A DNA stretch of 30,461 nucleotides from an uncultured bacterium (lineage in GTDB: Bacteria; Actinomycetota; Coriobacteriia; Coriobacteriales; Coriobacteriaceae), in NCBI GenBank assembly GCA_905216045.1, contig CAJMSL010000009.1, positions 1-30,461 on the forward strand, in the 5' to 3' direction. Positions within the stretch are counted from its first letter, which is position 1. Each line of letters opens with the position of its first letter. A program made the position numbers and the translations under genes. The notes under the pieces are model-generated. The model searched no databases. It was not told the DNA's origin and worked only from the letters and a program-made list of their open reading frames with translations. Positions 17,274 through 25,534 of the stretch are shown in pieces.

Positions 17274-17949
17274 TCCGATTCTGCTGACCGCCATCTGCGC
17301 CGTGGTCTCGTTCTTTATCGGAGCGATTCCGTTAGTCCTGATCCTGGGCCGTGTGTTCAACCACACGGACATTCGCAAAGCAGGCTCCGGCAACATCGGC
17401 ACCACCAACGCCCTGCGCGTGGCCGGCCCCAAGGTGGCCGCGCTCACGCTGCTGCTCGACTGCCTGAAGGGCGCCATCTGCGTCATTATCGCGCGTCCGT
17501 TTATCGCCGATCTAGGCTATGGTTTTCCGCCGAATATCATGGCGCCCGGAGCCCCCGGCGATTGGATGCTCGGCGTCATCTGCCTGGCAGCAGTGTGGGG
17601 CCACATCTTTTCTCCCTACCTTAACTTCCACGGCGGTAAGGGTATCGCCGTGGGCCTGGGCGTGATTCTTGCTTGGTACTGGCCCATTGGCCTGTCGCTG
17701 CTTGGAATGTTTATCGTGGCTGTCGCCATTACCAAGTACGTGTCGGTGGGCTCACTTGCCGCCGCCATTGGTCTTCCCATCGCCGCCTGCGCGGTCTTCC
17801 CGTACAGCAGCCTGGGACTTAAGTTTTGCATGGCGATGATCGGTATCACCGTGGTGTGGGCCCATCGTGCGAACATCAAAAAGCTCATGACCGGTAAGGA
17901 GTCCAAGCTCTCGTTTACCAAGCGCGTCACCGAGCCCGACGATAAGTAG
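17266..17949 (+). CDS. plsY: Acyl-phosphate:glycerol-3-phosphate acyltransferase
   Basis: An integral-membrane enzyme adding the first acyl chain to glycerol-3-phosphate from acyl-phosphate. The protein is 227 residues. Family motifs are GSGNIGTTNALR near residues 41-52 and the phosphate-binding HGGKGIAVGLG near 124-134. About six to seven hydrophobic helices are present. The insert near residues 80-105 (GYGFPPNIMAPGAPGD) is slightly longer than in the shortest members. It overlaps der by eight bases and precedes gpsA, which makes its substrate. Confidence 0.95.
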   Translation: MHNPILLTAICAVVSFFIGAIPLVLILGRVFNHTDIRKAGSGNIGTTNALRVAGPKVAALTLLLDCLKGAICVIIARPFIADLGYGFPPNIMAPGAPGDWMLGVICLAAVWGHIFSPYLNFHGGKGIAVGLGVILAWYWPIGLSLLGMFIVAVAITKYVSVGSLAAAIGLPIAACAVFPYSSLGLKFCMAMIGITVVWAHRANIKKLMTGKESKLSFTKRVTEPDDK

Positions 17950-17958
17950 GAGAGAGTC

Positions 17959-18966
17959 ATGAATGTTGCGCTGATTGGCTCCGGCTCCTGGGGAACCGCC
18001 GTCGCCGGCCTTGCCGCTGCGCGAGCCGAGCGCGTGACCATGTGGGCCCATAGCGAGCAGACGGCCGCCGGCATTAACGGTGAGCATCGCAACCCCCGCT
18101 ATCTGGTGGACTACGTGCTGCCCTGCAACGTCTTCGCCACGACGGAGCTGATGCAGGCACTCGACGGCGCCGAGGCCATCATCTTTGCCGTTCCTTCGAC
18201 GCACCTTCGCAGCGTGTGCCACCAGGCCGCGCCCTTTATCGCCGCCGATACCCCGGTGCTCTGCCTCACCAAGGGCATTGAGCCCGAGTCCGGCCTGCTC
18301 ATGAGCGAGGTCATCGCCAGCGAGATCGGCAACGAAGCACGTGTCGCGGCGCTTTCGGGCCCCAACCATGCTGAGGAAATCTGCCGCGGCGGACTATCTG
18401 CCGCCGTCATCGCCAGCAAAAATCCGCAGATAGGGGAGACCTTTAAGGACCTGCTCCTGTCCACGGCCTTCCGCATCTACCTCTCGCAAGACATGACCGG
18501 TGTCGAGGTTTGCGGCGCCATGAAAAATGTCATCGCCATCGTGTGCGGCATCTCCGCCGGCTCGGGCGCAGGCGACAACACGCTTGCCCTTATCATGACG
18601 CGCGGTCTGGCCGAGATCAGCCGTCTGGTGCACGCCCGCGGCGGTCAAGCTATGACCTGTATGGGACTTGCCGGCATGGGCGACCTCATTGCCACCTGCA
18701 CCTCGGAGCATTCACGCAACCGCACCTTTGGCTACGAGTTTGCCCACGGCGTGTCGCTCGACGAGTATCAGGAGCGCACGCATATGGTGGTCGAGGGCGC
18801 CGTCGCGGCCCGCAGCGTCAGCGAACTTGCCCGTTCACTGGGCGTAGACATTCCGCTCACCTTTGCCGTGGAGCAAACGCTCTACAACGGTGTTACTTTG
18901 GATAGGGCGCTCGAGATTCTTACCGAACGCGTCCCTTCTCAAGAGTTCTACGGACTCACCGACTAG
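17959..18966 (+). CDS. gpsA: Glycerol-3-phosphate dehydrogenase [NAD(P)+]
   Basis: It reduces dihydroxyacetone phosphate to sn-glycerol-3-phosphate for phospholipids. The protein is 335 residues. A Rossmann motif opens it (ALIGSGSWGTAVA). LTKGIE, LSGPNHAEEI and the catalytic-lysine region VCGAMKNVIAI are visible, followed by GLAGMGDLIATCTS and the SRNRTFGYE substrate region. GGAGAG precedes the ATG nine bases after plsY. Gene order plsY-gpsA supports the same pathway. Confidence 0.97.
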   Translation: MNVALIGSGSWGTAVAGLAAARAERVTMWAHSEQTAAGINGEHRNPRYLVDYVLPCNVFATTELMQALDGAEAIIFAVPSTHLRSVCHQAAPFIAADTPVLCLTKGIEPESGLLMSEVIASEIGNEARVAALSGPNHAEEICRGGLSAAVIASKNPQIGETFKDLLLSTAFRIYLSQDMTGVEVCGAMKNVIAIVCGISAGSGAGDNTLALIMTRGLAEISRLVHARGGQAMTCMGLAGMGDLIATCTSEHSRNRTFGYEFAHGVSLDEYQERTHMVVEGAVAARSVSELARSLGVDIPLTFAVEQTLYNGVTLDRALEILTERVPSQEFYGLTD

Positions 18967-18984
18967 CGCAGAAAGGCTTCTACC

Positions 18985-19656
18985 ATGGGTTCCATCAAAA
19001 TCGCTCCGTCCGTCCTTTCGGCCGACATGGCCGACCTCAAGGGCGAGCTCGACAAAATCGCCGGCGCCGACTTTGTGCACTTCGACGTTATGGACGGTCA
19101 CTTTACCGGCAACCTCACCTTTGGCGTTGACATCCTTAAGGCCGTCAAGCGCTCCACCGATGTGCCGGTCGACGCGCACCTGATGGTGTCGAACCCCGAC
19201 GAGACGGTCGATTGGTACGCCGACGCCGGTGCCGACATGATCACCGTGCACTACGAGGCCTCCACGCACCTGCACCGCACGCTCACGCATCTGCAGCAGC
19301 GCGGCGTCAAGGCCGGTGTGGTGCTCAACCCCGCCACGCCCGTCTGCGTGCTCGATAGCATCATCGACATTGTTGACATGGTGCTGCTCATGAGCGTGAA
19401 CCCCGGCTTTGGCGGCCAGAGCTTTATCCCCGGCACCATCGCCAAACTGCACGAGCTCAAGGCCATGTGTGAGCGCCACGGCGTGTCGCCCATGATCGAG
19501 GTCGACGGCGGCATCTCTTCCAAAAACATCGCCGAGGTCGTTAAGGCCGGTGCCGATGTTCTGGTGGCCGGCTCCGCCGTATTTAAGTCCGAAGATCCCG
19601 CTGCCGAGGTTGCGCTGCTGCAGAAGCTGGGCAACGAGGCCGCACAGGAGGCATAA
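18985..19656 (+). CDS. rpe: Ribulose-phosphate 3-epimerase
   Basis: It interconverts ribulose-5-phosphate and xylulose-5-phosphate in the pentose phosphate pathway. The protein is 223 residues, a complete TIM barrel. Family motifs are IAPSVLSADMADL, HFDVMDGHFTGNLTFG, DAHLMVSNPD, LMSVNPGFGGQSFI and EVDGGISSKNI, carrying the metal-binding His and the catalytic Asp residues. GAAAGG precedes the ATG. Six bases separate its stop from the next start. Confidence 0.97.
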   Translation: MGSIKIAPSVLSADMADLKGELDKIAGADFVHFDVMDGHFTGNLTFGVDILKAVKRSTDVPVDAHLMVSNPDETVDWYADAGADMITVHYEASTHLHRTLTHLQQRGVKAGVVLNPATPVCVLDSIIDIVDMVLLMSVNPGFGGQSFIPGTIAKLHELKAMCERHGVSPMIEVDGGISSKNIAEVVKAGADVLVAGSAVFKSEDPAAEVALLQKLGNEAAQEA

Positions 19657-19662
19657 ACCCTT

Positions 19663-20841
19663 ATGACCGCAGGTCAAAACCGCATACCCGTGAATCTTGA
19701 CTATGCCGCCTCGACGCCCATGCGCGCCGAGGCGCTCCTTGCGCAGCGCGAGTACGACGACAGCGAGATTGCCGGCGTCAACCCCAACTCGCTGCACTCG
19801 CTTGGCCGCAAGGCCGCCGCACGCCTAGAAGTCGCTCGTCGCGAGATCGCCCGTAGCTTTGGCGCACGCGTTCGCCCGTCCGAGATCATCCTTACCAACG
19901 GCGGCACCGAGGCCAACCAGCTGGCGCTGCTCGGTCTTGCCGAGGGTGCTCGTCAGCGCGATCGCAAGCGCGATCGTGTAATCGTTTCGGCCATCGAGCA
20001 CGATTCGATTCTGGACAACCTGCCGCTGCTGCGTGCCGCCGGCTTTACCGTCGACTTGGTGCAGCCCTGCCGCATGGGCTACATTGAGCCTGCCACGCTT
20101 GTCGAACTGCTCGGCAACGACGTGGCGCTCGTGAGCATCATGGTTGCCAACAACGAGACCGGCGTGGCGCAGCCCATCCGCGAGCTTGCCGCGGCCGCAC
20201 ATGCTGCCGGCGCCCTGTTTCATACCGATGCCATCCAAGGGTACTTGCATATTCCGCTCGATGTCACCGAGCTGGGCGTCGATGCTATGACCGTTGCCGC
20301 GCACAAGATCGGCGGCCCCGTGGCATCCGGCGCGCTCTACCTTAAGAGCCGCACGCCGCTGCGCCCGCGCATCTTTGGCGGCGGACAGGAGGCCGGTCGT
20401 CGTGCCGGCACGCAGGACCTGCGTACACAGCTTGCTTTTGCCGCTGCCGCTTCCGCGCTGTTGCCGAACGTGGCCCAGGAGCGCGCGACGCTGCAGGTCT
20501 TATCCGATAAGCTCTACGCCACGCTTACGGCTCATCCGCGTATTCATGCCACCATGGGCGACTACGCACAGGCCGATCGTCTGCCGGGCATGGTTTCCAT
20601 CTACGTCGACGGCATGGACTCCGAGGAGCTCATCATCAAGCTAGACGCCGCCGGCTTTGAGGTATCGGCCGGTTCTGCCTGCTCGAGCGGCAGCATGGAC
20701 CCGAGCCATGTTCTCAGCGCCATGGGTATTGGCCGCGAGCAGGCCCTGGGTGCACTGCGCATCTCCTTCGATGACCGTGTGAATCCGGGCGATCTGGACG
20801 AGTTTGCCCAGACGCTGCTCTCGATCGTGGGTGCCGCATGA
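19663..20841 (+). CDS. Cysteine desulfurase, NifS/IscS family
   Basis: A PLP enzyme that removes sulfur from cysteine for Fe-S clusters or tRNA thiolation. The protein is 392 residues. LDYAASTPMR begins the conserved domain, NGGTEANQLA binds the cofactor phosphate, and NNETGVAQP is the conserved cofactor contact. The PLP lysine is Lys215 after His214 (AAHKIGGP). The active-site cysteine is Cys340 in SACSSG. It follows rpe by six bases and overlaps the Nif3-like gene by four. No iscU, sufU or mnmA neighbour is visible, so the acceptor is unknown. IscS- and NifS-type members cannot be separated from the window alone. Confidence 0.93.
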   Translation: MTAGQNRIPVNLDYAASTPMRAEALLAQREYDDSEIAGVNPNSLHSLGRKAAARLEVARREIARSFGARVRPSEIILTNGGTEANQLALLGLAEGARQRDRKRDRVIVSAIEHDSILDNLPLLRAAGFTVDLVQPCRMGYIEPATLVELLGNDVALVSIMVANNETGVAQPIRELAAAAHAAGALFHTDAIQGYLHIPLDVTELGVDAMTVAAHKIGGPVASGALYLKSRTPLRPRIFGGGQEAGRRAGTQDLRTQLAFAAAASALLPNVAQERATLQVLSDKLYATLTAHPRIHATMGDYAQADRLPGMVSIYVDGMDSEELIIKLDAAGFEVSAGSACSSGSMDPSHVLSAMGIGREQALGALRISFDDRVNPGDLDEFAQTLLSIVGAA

Positions 20842-21647
20842 TCGTCGCCGAGCTTGAACGTGCGCTGCTGGCGCGCTACCCCAAGATGGACGCCGAGGGC
20901 TGGGATCATGTTGGGCTATCTGTGGGAGCTCCCGCTGCTGAGATCACCGGTGTTGCCTGCGCGCTCGATGCGACCGAAGCTAATGTTCTCCGCGCCCAAG
21001 AAGCCGGTGCAAACGTGCTGCTGACGCATCATCCTGTCTATATCAAGGCGCCCGAGGCGTTTTGTCCAGCGGATACCACTCGCCCCCAGTGCAGCGCGGC
21101 ACTCTATGAGGCGGCCCGTTGCGGCGTGAGCATCATATCGCTCCACACCAACCTGGACCGCTCGCACGAAGCCCGTGTCTGCCTGAGCGAGCTGCTGGGT
21201 GCCGCACCCGTGAGCTCACTGGAGCACGTGGACGACCCCGAGGCAACCGGCCTGGGCGCGCTTGCAACGCTCAACGACCCGTACACGCTGCGCGATCTTG
21301 CCACCCGTGCTGCCACGGCCTTCGGCAGCGACCCGCGTGTGTGGGGCGAAGCCGATCGCCCGTGCCGCACCGTCGCCATTTTGGGCGGCTCCCTGGGCGA
21401 CTTTGGAGAGCTCGCCATCGCCGCGAGCGCGGACGTTGTCGTGACGGGCGAGGCGGGATACCACGTGGCGCAAGACCTTGCCTTGCGCGGGCTGTCGGTG
21501 ATCTTGCTCGGCCACGACCGCTCCGAGGAACCGTTCGTTGATATATTGATGAACTCTGCAGTTGACGCCGGGGTCGACCCCCGTCATGCGATTAAAATAC
21601 TGAACCCTTGCCAATGGTGGACTGTGACAAAAGGAGAGAACTTATGA
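20838..21647 (+). CDS. Nif3-like dinuclear metal centre protein
   Basis: A protein of the Nif3/YqfO family, 269 residues, whose biochemical role is not settled (it is often labelled GTP cyclohydrolase I type 2-like). GWDHVGLSVG near the start, LLTHHPVY (two metal-binding His), and SLHTNLDRS with further metal ligands are visible. GEAGYHVAQDLALRGLSVILLGH near the C-terminus is the second metal half, described here as a region at about 207-229. ATGA overlap with the desulfurase gene upstream and ATGA overlap with the zinc-ribbon gene downstream point to coupled translation of the three. Nif3 followed by the coiled-coil zinc-ribbon protein is a widespread order. Confidence 0.9.
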   Translation: MIVAELERALLARYPKMDAEGWDHVGLSVGAPAAEITGVACALDATEANVLRAQEAGANVLLTHHPVYIKAPEAFCPADTTRPQCSAALYEAARCGVSIISLHTNLDRSHEARVCLSELLGAAPVSSLEHVDDPEATGLGALATLNDPYTLRDLATRAATAFGSDPRVWGEADRPCRTVAILGGSLGDFGELAIAASADVVVTGEAGYHVAQDLALRGLSVILLGHDRSEEPFVDILMNSAVDAGVDPRHAIKILNPCQWWTVTKGENL

Positions 21648-22363
21648 GCGCCGGCGCTACGCTACTCAAGCTGCAACAGATCGATTTGGAGCTCGCCCGT
21701 AACAAGAGCGAACTTGCCAATATGCCGGAGCTCAAGGAGCTCGCTTCCAAGCGCAAGACCTATGTGAAGCTCAAGTCCGAGATGACCAAGCTCTACGCCC
21801 AGCGCAAGGATCTGGACATTGAGCTCGACGATCTCAACACCACCGAGATTCAGACTAACAACGCCATCGAGGCTGCCAAGAAGCGCCACGTCGACGGCTC
21901 CGACTACCGCGAGGTTCAGGACCTGGAGAACGAGCTCGCCACCCTGGCCAAGCGTCTGGACAAGATCGAGCACACCCGCAAGGACGTCGTTGTCGCCCAT
22001 AAGGAGGCGCTCGACCGCGAGGCTCGCGCGCAGGCTATCATCGCCAAGTTCGAGGAGGGCGTGAAGGCAGATACCAAGGCTGCCCGCGCCAAGGCCGCCG
22101 ACCTCCAGGCACAGATTGATGCCGCCATCAAGGAGCGCACCGCGCTTGCCGCCACACTGCCGACCGACGTGCTCACCGACTACGAGCGCCTGCTCAAGCA
22201 GTTCCGCGGCCTGGCCGTCGAGACCATCAAGGGCAACATCCCCACGGTCTGCCACACTGCGCTGCAGGCGTCGTCCATGAGCGACCTCAACCACGACGGC
22301 AGTGAGATTACGCACTGCCCGTACTGCCACCGCCTGCTCGTGCTCCCCAGCAAGGAAGCCTAA
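21644..22363 (+). CDS. Coiled-coil protein with degenerate C4-type zinc ribbon
   Basis: A 239-residue protein of the family with a long helical hairpin plus a C-terminal zinc ribbon, probably nucleic-acid or ribosome associated; its function is unknown. Residues about 5-185 are nearly continuous charged heptads. The ribbon normally has two CxxC pairs. Here the second is intact (CPYC, Cys225 and Cys228), but the first is reduced to one cysteine (PTVCHTAL, Cys203), where relatives usually have CGGC. A nearby His might substitute. AAAGGAGAG precedes the ATG, which overlaps the Nif3 stop. CoaBC follows after two bases. Confidence 0.87.
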   Translation: MSAGATLLKLQQIDLELARNKSELANMPELKELASKRKTYVKLKSEMTKLYAQRKDLDIELDDLNTTEIQTNNAIEAAKKRHVDGSDYREVQDLENELATLAKRLDKIEHTRKDVVVAHKEALDREARAQAIIAKFEEGVKADTKAARAKAADLQAQIDAAIKERTALAATLPTDVLTDYERLLKQFRGLAVETIKGNIPTVCHTALQASSMSDLNHDGSEITHCPYCHRLLVLPSKEA

Positions 22364-22365
22364 CG

Positions 22366-23580
22366 ATGACGGCGGCACCCAACAATTCAATGCAACTTGA
22401 GGGAAAAACGATCCTGCTGGGCATTACCGGCGGGATCGCCGCCTATAAGTCGTGCAATATCGTGCGCCTGCTGCAAAAGCGAGGCGCCCGCGTTAAGGTC
22501 GTCATGAGCGAACATGCCACGGAGTTCGTGGGGCCGCTCACCTTCCGTGCGCTCACGGGCGAGCCGGTCGCTGTGGGCCTGTTCGACGACCCCTCCGACC
22601 CCATCCACCATATCTCGCTGGCGCAGGAGCCCGATCTGGTGGTCGTGGCGCCTGCGACGGCCAATATCATCGCCAAGATGGCCAACGGCGTCGCCGATGA
22701 CCTCATCTCCACCACGCTGCTTGCGACGCCGCGACCCATCGTGATCGCACCCGCTATGAACAACGGCATGTGGAAGGCGCCGGCGACGCAGGCCAACATG
22801 GCCACGCTGCTCGAGCGCGGTGTCCATGTGGTGGGTCCGGGCAGCGGCTACCTTGCCTGCGGCGACGTGGACACGGGACGCATGAGCGAGCCCGAGGACA
22901 TCGTAGAGGCTGTCTGTGAGGTGCTCAACCCCGCGCCACAGGACCTGGCAGGTAAGCGCATCGTAATTACCGCCGGTCCCACGCACGAGCCGATCGACCC
23001 CGTGCGATTCATTGGCAACCGCTCTTCGGGCAAGATGGGCATCGCCCTGGCGGGGGAGGCCGCACGCCGCGGCGCTGCGGTCACGCTCGTGTTGGGACCG
23101 ACATCACTCGATGTGCTCCGCGGCGTGGAGTGCGTGCGCGTGCAGACCGCCGCAGAGATGCTCCAGGCGGCCCTGAGCGCCTTCCAGACGGCCGATGCGG
23201 CAATTTGTGCGGCCGCCGTCGCCGACTACACCCCCGCGGCCCCTGCGGACCATAAGCTCAAAAAGGCCAACGAGCGCCTGGATCGCATCGAACTGGTCGA
23301 GACGGTCGATATTTTGGCCGAGCTCTCGCGCCAGAAGGGCGAGCGATGCGTGATCGGATTTGCGGCCGAGACCGATAACGTCGTGGAGTACGCGCAGCGC
23401 AAGCTCGCCCGCAAGGGCTGCGATGCCATTATCGCCAACGATGTCTCGCGCGCCGATTCGGGCTTTGGAACCGATACCAACAAGGCCTGGATTGTGAGCA
23501 CAACGGGTACGCAAGAGCTTCCCGTGCTAACAAAACCCCAGCTCGCAGATACAATTTTGGACTTGCTTCAAAATTTATAA
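22366..23580 (+). CDS. coaBC: Bifunctional phosphopantothenoylcysteine decarboxylase / phosphopantothenate-cysteine ligase
   Basis: It carries two steps of coenzyme A synthesis. The protein is 404 residues. The N-terminal flavin-dependent CoaC domain has GITGGIAAYKS, the active-site His in IHHISLAQ, APAMNNGMW, and the catalytic Cys in GYLACGDVDTGRMSE. The C-terminal CoaB domain starts near residue 195 with IVITAGPTHEPIDPVR, then GNRSSGKMG and AAVADYTP, and KKANERL before the C-terminus. It is the last gene of the long plus-strand run and is followed directly by the tRNA-Pro promoter; no terminator separates them, so read-through into the tRNA is possible. Confidence 0.97.
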   Translation: MTAAPNNSMQLEGKTILLGITGGIAAYKSCNIVRLLQKRGARVKVVMSEHATEFVGPLTFRALTGEPVAVGLFDDPSDPIHHISLAQEPDLVVVAPATANIIAKMANGVADDLISTTLLATPRPIVIAPAMNNGMWKAPATQANMATLLERGVHVVGPGSGYLACGDVDTGRMSEPEDIVEAVCEVLNPAPQDLAGKRIVITAGPTHEPIDPVRFIGNRSSGKMGIALAGEAARRGAAVTLVLGPTSLDVLRGVECVRVQTAAEMLQAALSAFQTADAAICAAAVADYTPAAPADHKLKKANERLDRIELVETVDILAELSRQKGERCVIGFAAETDNVVEYAQRKLARKGCDAIIANDVSRADSGFGTDTNKAWIVSTTGTQELPVLTKPQLADTILDLLQNL

Positions 23581-23588
23581 AAAAGTTC

Positions 23589-23618
23589 TTGCACAAGTCT
23601 AAAGTTTCGGGTTAATAT
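23589..23618 (+). promoter_or_regulatory. Promoter of the tRNA-Pro gene
   Basis: TTGCAC (23589-23594) and TAATAT (23613-23618), 18 bases apart, begin nine bases after the coaBC stop. The region is AT-rich compared with its surroundings. The -35 box is identical to that of the tRNA-Ala promoter. Confidence 0.8.
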
Positions 23619-23660
23619 ACTCCCTGTTGCGAGCGAGAGCAGAGCAACAAACAAAAGCTT

Positions 23661-23737
<77 letters not shown>

Positions 23738-23747
23738 GAAGTTTGCA

Positions 23748-23776
23748 GATCAGGCACCTAGTGCCTGATCTTTTTT
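23748..23776 (+). terminator. Rho-independent terminator after tRNA-Pro
   Basis: GATCAGGCAC and GTGCCTGATC form a perfect 10-bp stem around CTA, followed by six T. Confidence 0.95.
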
Positions 23777-24204
23777 GTTTTAAGCAATTGCTTAATTTTG
23801 ATTAATCAACAGGGTGCCAAAAATCACCCTGCGCGATAATCGCCTTTTGCGGCTACTTGCGCGTTTTGCACACGCTTGGACCGATTTATTAACGCGATAT
23901 GAATCTACATACGCGTAGCTGGTATACAGTCGAGTACAGACTGTATTTATCGCGGCGATTTACGCAGATATAGCGACTGTAACGAACAAGCGTGTCGCTG
24001 TATTTATTCCAGTAGTTCACTTGATCGGTGGACAAGTGGACTGTTGCAACGAAACGCCAAGCAGTACGGGCTCTATACGAGGACGCCGCAGAGGTAATGG
24101 CGGAGGAGTGCGGCTGGCGCTCTGAGAGCCGCTGTATGACCCTATTTCTCCTCAACCCGAATACCTGCCGCGAACCTAAACCGTTCGTACACTTGCCAAA
24201 AGAT
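23777..24204 (+). other. Intergenic stretch, no convincing gene
   Basis: It is AT-richer than the core. A TACAGTC-N7-GACTGTA inverted repeat (23925-23945) and two copies of CTGTATTTAT (near 23941 and 24000) are visible. An open frame from GTG 24028 (peptide beginning MDKWTVATKRQAVRALYEDA) has no ribosome-binding site and runs through the opposing terminator. I do not count it as a gene, though it could be a relic. Confidence 0.5.
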
Positions 24205-24230
24205 AGGCCCGCGCGGAGTCGCGCGGGCCT
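24205..24230 (-). terminator. Terminator-like hairpin after the DUF6273 remnant
   Basis: AGGCCCGCGCG (24205-24215) and CGCGCGGGCCT (24220-24230) form a perfect 11-bp stem with a four-base loop. On the minus strand it is followed by TATCTTTT, so it suits transcription from the DUF6273 remnant, whose stop lies 14 bases away. Confidence 0.75.
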
Positions 24231-24243
24231 TGCACTAGAAAAT

Positions 24244-24765
24244 CTAGAAGCACCAAGCGGGAAACACGTTGCCGGCACTGTTGGCACTACCGCTGCTCCA
24301 GCGACCGAAAGGGTCAACATAGATAAAGTCCGTTGAGTCACTCGGAGACACGGAACGAGTGCTGAAATAGCACACAATCTCAGGTCCAGAATACCTCGAC
24401 GTCGCATAGTACTCGTACTGGGCGCCGTCAGACTGGAGGTCTCCGTAAATCTCGGTCGTCGAGAGGATGAAGACCTTGTCATTCGTTGCCGTCGGAGTGC
24501 CGGCGCTACCGCCGCCCTCGTTGTCCGTCATCTTCGTGACGGCCTTCGCCTTGGACTGGAGCTCGGCCGGCAGGAGCGCCCAGAGGTCACCGGAGTTCAG
24601 GCGGGCGCGGAGCTTAGAGGACCTCCAACCGCCGACATTGGTCTTTGTGTCGTTCCAGATGTATTTGTATAGGACATCGTTGGTCGTCTCAAACGTCAGC
24701 CCCGCCTTGCCGCTACCGTCGGCGAGGTCGTCATGGTTGATACCGATGATGCGGTATCCGGGCAT
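24244..24765 (-). pseudogene. C-terminal remnant of a DUF6273-like surface protein, 5'-truncated
   Basis: About 173 residues on the minus strand match the style of the C-terminal domain often called DUF6273, which ends many bacterial surface and phage-like proteins. YRIIGINHDDLADGSGKAG, then LPAELQSKAKAVTKMTDN, an EIYGD segment, SRSVSPSDS and the closing FGRWSSGSANSAGNVFPAWC are the recognisable blocks. Full-length relatives have long N-terminal regions with a signal peptide; none is present. The frame stays open only a few codons upstream (TGA at 24790-24792) and the sequence there belongs to a different, opposite-strand gene. No ribosome-binding site precedes the first ATG. It is therefore read as a truncated remnant; a small functional protein is unlikely but not excluded. 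Confidence 0.65.
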
Positions 24766-24767
24766 CG

Positions 24768-25088
24768 GGGTGTCCGCACTGCGAATCTCTCATAGAGGAT
24801 ATGCAACAACTTGATAATTTCGCAGCCATAAGGAAGAACCTTTTCAATGTTTCTGAGGACAGCACGATTGAAGAAGCCTCGGTCCATGAAGGAGACTTTC
24901 CCATTTACATAGATTAAGATAAGGTCGTGAATGACCAATATGAACTTGAGCATATTCCGTCCGTATTCATACTGGATGATCAAGGAAACATCATCGGCTT
25001 ATCCGAAGGAGAGGAAGAACCTCTTGCCTTATTAAAGAAATACGCCAAATACAACGGATATAAAGCGGAAGGAGGCGACATCGAGTAA
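24768..25088 (+). pseudogene. Thioredoxin-like protein remnant, 5'-truncated and with an in-frame stop
   Basis: A plus-strand frame of 106 codons reads GCPHCESLIEDMQQLDNFAA at its start, giving a CPHC thiol-disulfide motif (24771-24782). After an in-frame TAA (24915-24917) it continues in the same frame with HIPSVFILDDQGNIIGLSEG, the cis-proline and beta-strand segment of thioredoxin folds, and ends at 25086-25088. Everything before the CPHC is missing: the region upstream is the DUF6273 remnant on the other strand. AT content is higher than in the core. Thioredoxin-like proteins often accompany disulfide-containing bacteriocins, and the next gene encodes a four-cysteine secreted peptide. The homology is inferred from motifs only. 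Confidence 0.6.
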
Positions 25089-25117
25089 CTATCAAAGGCC
25101 AGATTAAGGAGCCAGCC

Positions 25118-25522
25118 ATGAAGAAATGCCTGCCCTCCATCGTCTCAGCAGCTCTTTGCTTCTCCCTTGTCATGACACCATTTGTGCCCGTTGCGGCAGC
25201 CTATGCCGACGAGGGATCTCCCGCCGAGAGCAGCGAGATCTACGTCGGAGACAACTACGACGAAAATTACGATATATCCCTTTTTGAGCGCGGACGCTGC
25301 ACGGATTCATATTCCAAGGCGTGGTGCGATTCTCACGGATTTGCAAATAACCGCACCGTCCCTCATAAGGTCAAGCTGAACGCGAAGGAGGAGGCTTGCC
25401 TGCGCGATCCCTACCTTGCTGGCACCGCTGAAGTTATCGCCGGTCTCGTGACAACCGGTCCTGGCGGCGGCTTGTTTGCAACCGCAATGACATCGTACCG
25501 ACTTTTCACTTGCATGTTCTGA
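25118..25522 (+). CDS. Secreted four-cysteine peptide precursor, bacteriocin-like
   Basis: 134 residues, not recognised as a known family. Residues 1-30 form a signal peptide: MKK, a hydrophobic core, and a good signal-peptidase site AYA before DEG. An acidic spacer follows (residues 31-58). The rest contains four cysteines, Cys61, Cys70, Cys94 and Cys132, enough for two disulfides. The last 40 residues are hydrophobic and glycine-rich (GLVTTGPGGGLFATAM) and end with TCMF. AAGGAG lies seven to eight bases before the ATG. A small three-helix membrane protein follows after twelve bases and a thioredoxin-like remnant precedes it. This set resembles class II-type bacteriocin loci, but the toxin role is an inference; a secreted signalling or surface peptide is also possible. 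Confidence 0.75.
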   Translation: MKKCLPSIVSAALCFSLVMTPFVPVAAAYADEGSPAESSEIYVGDNYDENYDISLFERGRCTDSYSKAWCDSHGFANNRTVPHKVKLNAKEEACLRDPYLAGTAEVIAGLVTTGPGGGLFATAMTSYRLFTCMF

Positions 25523-25534
25523 AAGGCAGTTGCC

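Noticed and set aside
24028..24336. Plus-strand frame starting MDKWTVATKRQAV
   Set aside because: No ribosome-binding site, and it runs through the opposing terminator; at best a relic.
23889..24482. Minus-strand frame of about 197 codons after tRNA-Pro
   Set aside because: It crosses a strong terminator hairpin and the DUF6273 remnant in another frame, and it has no family features.
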